From Hyposmocoma kahamanoa (lineage: Eukaryota > Arthropoda > Insecta > Lepidoptera > Cosmopterigidae): 64,000 nt of DNA. Location: assembly GCF_003589595.1 (NCBI RefSeq), contig NW_020654289.1, forward strand, positions 3,177,001-3,241,000, in the 5' to 3' direction. Of this stretch, positions 59,401 through 64,000 are shown piece by piece. The notes under the pieces were generated by a model. The model did no database searches, was not told the origin of the DNA, and saw only the letters and a program-made list of their open reading frames with translations. Each line of letters starts with the position of its first letter. The first letter of the stretch is position 1. The position numbers and the translations under genes were made by a program.

Positions 59401-62251
59401 ACTTTAAAGTATAGTCGTATAGTTGCTGGACGAGTATGAGTTATTAGTATTAGCCCAGCAATTTCCGTTTCCGCCGAGGTTTATGTAGTGCTTTTCCCAA
59501 ACAATGTGTACAAAATATTAAAATACTAAAATTTTAATGTAAACAAAATATTAAAATACTGAAAAGAGGAAGTCCGTTTCGACTGCATGCAGTTCACGCA
59601 GCCGCTGCATGAATGTGATTACTGCAAGCATGCAGTCAAGTCACTTTTCAATTATATAAATTAAGTTTATTAAATTAATTAATTAGTTATCGAGTTCTTA
59701 GGTTTTCGCGATTGTTACACATAGGAAATGAAACTATTTTTCCGCATTTAAATCGCGTATATTTGTTTTTTCAAATAAACCGACGTTTCGGGCAATGTAA
59801 TTAATTAGTTAGTCAGCCTGTTAGCAGTCTTATTTGAGTTTTTTGAACTATGGGCTAAACTCTGTCCTTAGGTTAGATTCGTGTCCAGGATTAGAACGTA
59901 TAATAAAAATTAGGCGATGAATTCTTTATTTGATTGCAGAAACCTTATTGTCAACCCTGCATTTGGAAAACGCAGTATCGATGATTCAGAAGTTAAACCA
60001 ATTTCGATCAGAGAATTGCATGAGGTGCAGAAAAATCGCAGTTATCTTTACAATTTAGAAGAAAACAGTATAAAGTTCCACAGAGAAGGGCGACAAAGCC
60101 TTTATGAGAAACTTGAGACGTTTTTTAAACTGTAAGCATAATTTATCTTTTTAACCGACTTCAAAAAAGGAGGAAGATTCTCAATTCGACTGTATTTTTA
60201 TGTACGTTACGCGATAAATAAAATTTATAAATTAAAATAAATTTACAAATAAGTTTTCATTTACGTGAATTGTAAATTATTATGAAATTCAAAGTAATTT
60301 GTTTAATTATGACATTTAAGTTGAGTTGAACCATAATCTTAGAATATACTGGAGTTGAACTTATTTTTCGTTTCAGACTCGGTTATAATGGTAAAGAGTG
60401 TGTGCTTCGATCTCTATGCGAAAGTTCAAGGTTGCGTGCTGAGCAGGGAACCTTTTTAGAAGAAATCATGAGAGCCACTTTCACGTAAGTACTATGTAGA
60501 ATGTTACTAGGTCATTTGAGCATAGTCAAATAAACATGATGAAACTTAAATTAAAAATTTAAAAGAAAACGTTTACGAAAGTTTTATGGGATACCAATTG
60601 ATAGGACGAACAAGTTAACCGCCTCCTGCCTGCCTGTCCCAGGTTCGATTCCCGGGCCGTGAGAAATATTTGTATGGCCTACATTTGTTTCTCTCGGGAG
60701 TTTGGGTGTAATTCGTGGTTGTCTATGTGTGTGTCCCCGCGACACAGGGTTTCCCTAGTGCGGGGCTATGTTGAGTGTGTGCGTTAATAATCTCAGTACA
60801 GAGTTCTAAAAAAACCAACCTCAAAAATACGCGGAATTACATATAATTACCAAGTTTTATTGAAATCAGTTACCGAAAAGTGTGCAAACCCGGATAACCC
60901 CCTAGTTCGCCACTATACGGAACCTAACACGGGAGATAATAAAAATCGGTTCTCACTACTCAAGTATATTGAGAGAGAAAAACGCCTTGAATTGGAGAAT
61001 AGCAAAATCAACCATTAAAATAATTGCTCCTTATAACAAAATTTAGGCGCTATTTATAAAAATTAATCTTCATTCGTGAACAGCCACCCTTAGAGGTGGA
61101 TGATTTTCTTCAAAATTAAATGGAACCACTATGAAGGTACTCTCTTTCTAACAAAAAAAGAATCATCAAAATCGGTTCACAAGTACCGGAGTTATCGCGT
61201 AACATATATACAAAAAAATATATAGTCAGATAAAGAACCTCATCCTTTTTTTTGAAGTCGGTTAAAAAGTCGTATACCTGATGGTAAGCGACAGACCTGT
61301 ACATAACAGTTGCAGTGCCACTCAGAGGTTGAAATCACGCACCGGCGTCAGTAACTCCGAGTCACAAGTTGACAAGTCTCATGTGCCTGTAACTCCACCA
61401 GCACCCTTAACGCTTCAAAACCGTAATGCTATGTATTTACAACTAAATATTTGTAGTAAATCGATTCGTTCAAATTGAAGATATTATTACAAAATGTTTA
61501 TTGTTTTCTGATCTAGAAGATTCGATTTGCCTTTCTATACAATCGCTTGAAAATCGCATTGTAATAAATCGATACAAAATATCGTTAGATCGTATGCACT
61601 TGAATCGATTTTACGTCCTTAGTACCTAAAAAAAAGTGGTAAAACGGATCCGGTTTAATCCGTTTTTGGATGAAATTCCTCTTAAAAACTGAGCGGGTTG
61701 ATTGGGTTTTAACCCATTGCTCATCTCTGGTAGCGATACAACCTTTGGTAATGACCCGCATTGAGGCAGCGTAGCGTACTTATCGCCTACGCTCCTTAGA
61801 AATCCGTGAATAGCAGTGGGGTGTATCGTTGATGATGTTGTAATATTACTGGAGCCCGTGAAAATGTGTGGAGCTCATTATCTAAATGTTTTTTTTACGG
61901 TCAAATTACACCCACCGACAGCAGTAAATAGACTGTCCACACAAAAAACGCAATTAGTATGGCATGCCGTTAGCACCCTTTTGCGGCATTACGAAAGGCA
62001 TCTCGCATTTTTTTATTTATACAAAGGAATAATAAAACGAAAGTAAACAAGGAAAAGATCAAAGATTAAGATAAGAAATGATTTATTAATTATGGTCGAC
62101 TAAAAGCATTTCTTTATTTTACAGCTTTCCACGGAGAAACAAAGCTTCGGATGTGCACGAGGAATACGATTTAGCTCACGGAAGACCTGGTGATTGTGCT
62201 CGTCTGTATCCGGAGTGTAATGATATGCACGGGAACGTTCTTTACAAATAA
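56489..62251 (+). CDS. Gene E: DM4/DM12 family secreted protein, 5 exons, 272 aa
   Basis: Exons: 56489-56660, 58892-59111, 59940-60131, 60377-60484, 62125-62251; GT..AG, phases 1-2-2-2, 819 nt. There is a signal peptide at residues 1-22, an acidic propeptide and a furin-type RKKR (42-45) before FLIFPDGSSFQLVFE. The Cys that follows VF in B and C is Glu here. Exon 2 has LQLGDIVWFSNTAALAWELP and ends VVPYK. Exon 3 has FGKRSIDD (second K-R site) and RQSLYEKLETFF. Exon 4 has ECVLRSLCESSR and FLEEIMRATFT. Exon 5 has EYDLAHGRPGDC and LYPEC. I start at 56489; an in-frame ATG at 56477 exists, but TTCTTTCAG directly before 56489 looks like a splice acceptor, so an upstream non-coding exon is likely. 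Function unknown. Confidence 0.92.
56971..57608. mobile_element. long-inverted-repeat (foldback-like) element
   Basis: The left arm at about 56971-57148 (TTAAACTGATATCGAAAGTA ... AATAGGTAACAATAAGTTAA) is matched in reverse by 57427-57608 (CTTATTGTTACCTATTACAG ... CTTTCGATATCAGTTTAA). The arms are about 180 bp and highly similar, with an AT-rich centre of about 280 bp. ACAGGGTGTAATCG at 56907, left of the arm, may be the true left end. It has no gene and lies in gene E intron 1. Confidence 0.8.
57699..57893 (-). mobile_element. SINE, reverse copy
   Basis: GGAAAACCCTGTGTCGCGGG at the left; GGAATCGAACCCGGGACCTC (B box in reverse) and GGTAATCGTTCGGCCAC at the right end. It is arranged tail-out against the plus copy at 57931. 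Confidence 0.85.
57931..58153 (+). mobile_element. SINE, tRNA-derived, best copy
   Basis: The tRNA-like head has an A-box-like TGGCCTAACGGTTA and a B box GGTTCGATTCC. The body reads GAGTTTGGGTGTAATTTGTG and GACACAGGGTTTCCCTAGTG. The tail is (TTA/ATT)n at 58130-58153. The head is not a functional tRNA: it has no acceptor stem closure and continues directly into the SINE body. Confidence 0.9.
58444..58630 (+). mobile_element. SINE, 5'-decayed copy
   Basis: Begins in a decayed B box (GCGGGTTTCGAATCTCGGGC), then GTGTGGCCTACATTTATTTT, GCGAGAAAGGGTTTCCC, and an (AAT)n tail. Confidence 0.8.
58678..58806 (+). repeat. Rpt-1 3' part
   Basis: GAGACATAAGTTGACAAGTC, TGGCGGCAGAAATAGGAAGG, CATAAGAGCTCTACGG. 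It ends 85 bp before gene E exon 2. Confidence 0.75.
59690..59798 (-). mobile_element. Rpt-3 insertion with 13-bp target duplication
   Basis: The insert runs TCGAGTTCTTAGGTTTTCGC ... ACCGACGTTTCGGGC. AATTAATTAGTTA is duplicated exactly at 59677-59689 and 59799-59811. It lies in gene E intron 2. Confidence 0.85.
60152..60215 (+). repeat. Rpt-2 5' fragment
   Basis: TAACCGACTTCAAAAAAGGA, CTCAATTCGACTGTATTT, GTTACGCGATA. It starts about 20 bp after gene E exon 3. Confidence 0.7.
60637..60793 (+). mobile_element. SINE, 5'-truncated
   Basis: Starts at the B box (CCCAGGTTCGATTCCCGGGC) and contains the full body with TTTCCCTAGTGCGGGGC. The head before the B box is missing. Confidence 0.8.
60798..61265 (-). 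repeat. Rpt-2, longest copy
   Basis: CAGAGTTCTAAAAAAACC at the left, CACCCTTAGAGGTGGATG, GAAGGTACTCTCTTTC, and TTTTTTTGAAGTCGGTTAAA at the right. It is used as the uninterrupted reference for 25915-26955. It lies in gene E intron 4. Confidence 0.8.
61268..61432 (+). repeat. Rpt-1 fragment
   Basis: CGTATACCTGATGGTAAGCG, AACAGTTGCAGTGCCACTC, CATGTGCCTGTAACTCCACC. It lies in gene E intron 4. Confidence 0.75.
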
Positions 62252-63039
62252 TGTACCTGATGTACCTACGAGTACAGCATGTCGCATTGACTTAGGAGGG
62301 GCGACTGAAAGTAATCTACAAGTATGAAACAAAAGACAACTACGACTACTTCTTTTCTTAAATATACTTAGGAGTGAAATGCACTTCTTGTTAGAAAGGA
62401 ACATTAGTCTGTTTAAAAAAGTTGTTACTAACTTTTAAATATTTTTTTTCCAACATGTTCATGCAAAACGAAACGTAGGTACTTAATTTTGAAATAAGAA
62501 CTAATAGCAAACACGTCACAATAGTGGTGAGTATTTTATTTTAATTGGAAATAGTCAAAAGAGATTACTTTTCAGCCGCCTCTTGTATAAATAGTTTAAT
62601 TCAGTTTTTTACGACATTGACACAATAAAAACAATATAGTAATTGTTAGGTCAATAAATGAGTTATTTTAAGTCAGATTCGCTCAGAAATAACGATTGAA
62701 TTTCGTTGGCATTCTCGTAAATTCTCGCTTCTTCCACGATCTGAAAATTAAATTCTGAATTTTTAAATAACCAAGATGGTATTTCCCGACAATGGGCCAG
62801 TCGGCAGTGGTTGTGGTTTCAAGTAAAAAAGCTATTAAACGACGTTTATGTTATTTTTATCGTTCTTTTCTCGTTGTCCCTATCTACCGATCCGAGAGAT
62901 AGGGTTTTCCGGAGAGACTATGGGCTCGACGGCAAGACCAGGGTACGGCGGGTGTCCGGGCCAAGCCCTCCGCCAGTTATACGTCTTCATGGGCGTCTCT
63001 GGCGGACCCGGACTTGGGTATGGACTCGCCGGGGTTTGT
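62252..63039. other. gene E downstream region
   Basis: Gene E 3' UTR. Candidate poly(A) signals are AATAAA near 62624 and 62655. The frame from 62811 runs into Rpt-4 and has no recognised domain. Confidence 0.45.
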
Positions 63040-63930
63040 GGTTAGCTGCAGGGATGAACACGTTCGTCTTCCCCGGTAGGGTGTGTCCCGCGCAGCTAGC
63101 GCGTCTTAGCAGCGGTCTAGTTGAGGGCCTGAGGCGAGGAAGCGGTCTAGTTGAGGGCCTGAGGCGAGGAAACGCGCAGGGCGCGTGAGTTGCCCTTTAA
63201 GTCGGTGGCTATGTCCGGACATTGTCGCAGGACACTGCCACTTGGCATCTCCGGCAGTAGCCTGGAGAGCTAGTAGAGGATGAGCTAGACATCTTTCGGT
63301 CCCTCCAGCTGCTCCAGGAATTTGGAAACTGGAGAGACGCCGTTCATTCGGCGTCGGGAAGTGAGCGTGCCTTACAGATCCGCCACCAATGAGGAGATTT
63401 GGTAGTCTTAGAGTCGGCGATTCAGCGGTGGCAACCGTTAGTCGTGCGGAGCGCGACGGGAAGTGAGCGTGCCTAGATAGATATATAGATAAACACTTTA
63501 CTGCTTACACACTAGAACAAGAATAGTACATAAACAACTTAAAACTAATGTGGGCAAAGGCGGTCTTATCGCTAAGAGCGATCTCTTCCAGACAACATTT
63601 GAGTTAGAGGAAAGCCAATCGGAGCGGGAGGCGTAGTGCGCTAATTCCTAGCTCCGGTACCTATCTGGAAAATAGGGAGGGTGCTGTACGTGCAGCCGGG
63701 GCGGCTCACCTAAGGCACTAGCCTTACAGAGAACCAGATGAAGTGCGTGCAAACGTGCTGATCCGGGGTTCCTAACCCCGGATAATGGACCATCTAAGTT
63801 ATCATCTTAGCAAGTTTAAGTGCGAGCTCGCTCGCACAGGTCATAGTGCCTTCCCGCATAACCAAGAGGTTGATAGGGAGGGGATATAAACAAAAAAGTT
63901 ATGTAGAAAGATATGGGACTGTTCTTTTGT
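63040..63930 (-). repeat. Rpt-4, longest copy
   Basis: Reverse of 13660-14160: GAGGAGATTTGGTAGTCTTA, GCGGTGGCAACCGTTAGTCG, TTACAGAGAACCAGATGAAG, AGTGCCTTCCCGCATAACC. It contains a 30-bp direct duplication (GCGGTCTAGTTGAGGGCCTG...) near 63111-63171 and a second copy of GACGGGAAGTGAGCGTGCC (about 63353 and 63457). Its GC content is well above the window average. Confidence 0.7.
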
Positions 63931-64000
63931 CGTTCAAAATATATAGGTATTCTTAAAGTGTCAATTTTCTTATATGTGTGAGCAAATACAATTATTATTA

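Noticed and set aside
62811..63188. 125-codon frame with a signal-like start and repeated GLVEGLRRG
   Set aside because: It enters Rpt-4, and the repeated peptide is a 30-bp DNA duplication in a repeat; no domain was recognised.

Overview
The window is AT-rich, intron-bearing nuclear DNA from an insect, most probably a moth or butterfly. The evidence is (i) a five-member cluster of genes of the insect-specific DM4/DM12 family (Pfam PF07841, function unknown) and (ii) a dense mix of non-LTR retrotransposons, tRNA-derived SINEs, mariners and MITEs of the type common in lepidopteran genomes. The organism call is inference; no species can be named.

Host genes. Five multi-exon genes were assembled by hand from splice sites, reading phase and shared protein motifs. 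I call them A to E: A (minus, 10892-16141, 4 exons, 175 aa), B (plus, 16904-22127, 5 exons, 283 aa), C (plus, 23078-31510, 5 exons, 271 aa), D (plus, 34557-45253, 4 exons, 201 aa) and E (plus, 56489-62251, 5 exons, 272 aa). Every exon set closes in frame. Each protein starts with a signal peptide, has a furin-type tetrabasic site (RRKR, RKKR, RQKR or RRRR) followed by an F/H-L segment, and carries a C-terminal block with a C-x(5 or 6)-C pair and a final Cys pair. B, C and E form one subfamily (intron phases 1-2-2-2, with a second K-R site before S-[IV]-D). A and D form another (phases 0-2-2). A and B are head to head across 762 bp. The cluster looks like a set of secreted, proteolytically processed proteins made by tandem duplication; what they do is not known.

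Layout. 1-10.9 kb: no host gene is supported; LINE 3' ends, a 502-bp PIF/Harbinger-type element with a MADF-like ORF, a 32-bp x 8 tandem array and a decayed Ty3/gypsy element. 10.9-31.5 kb: genes A, B and C with transposons in their introns. 31.5-34.6 kb: gene-poor spacer. 34.6-45.3 kb: gene D, whose introns hold several elements and a 400-N assembly gap. 45.3-56.5 kb: a transposon-dominated spacer (LINEs, mariner, MITEs, LINE ORF1-like). 56.5-62.3 kb: gene E. 62.3-64 kb: GC-richer repeat.

Repeat family names used below: Rpt-1, about 300 bp, contains GTGCCACTCAGAGC; Rpt-2 begins AACCGACTTCAAAAAAGG; Rpt-3 contains GGGCCCGAAACGTCGG; Rpt-4 is a GC-rich family at about 14, 55 and 63 kb.
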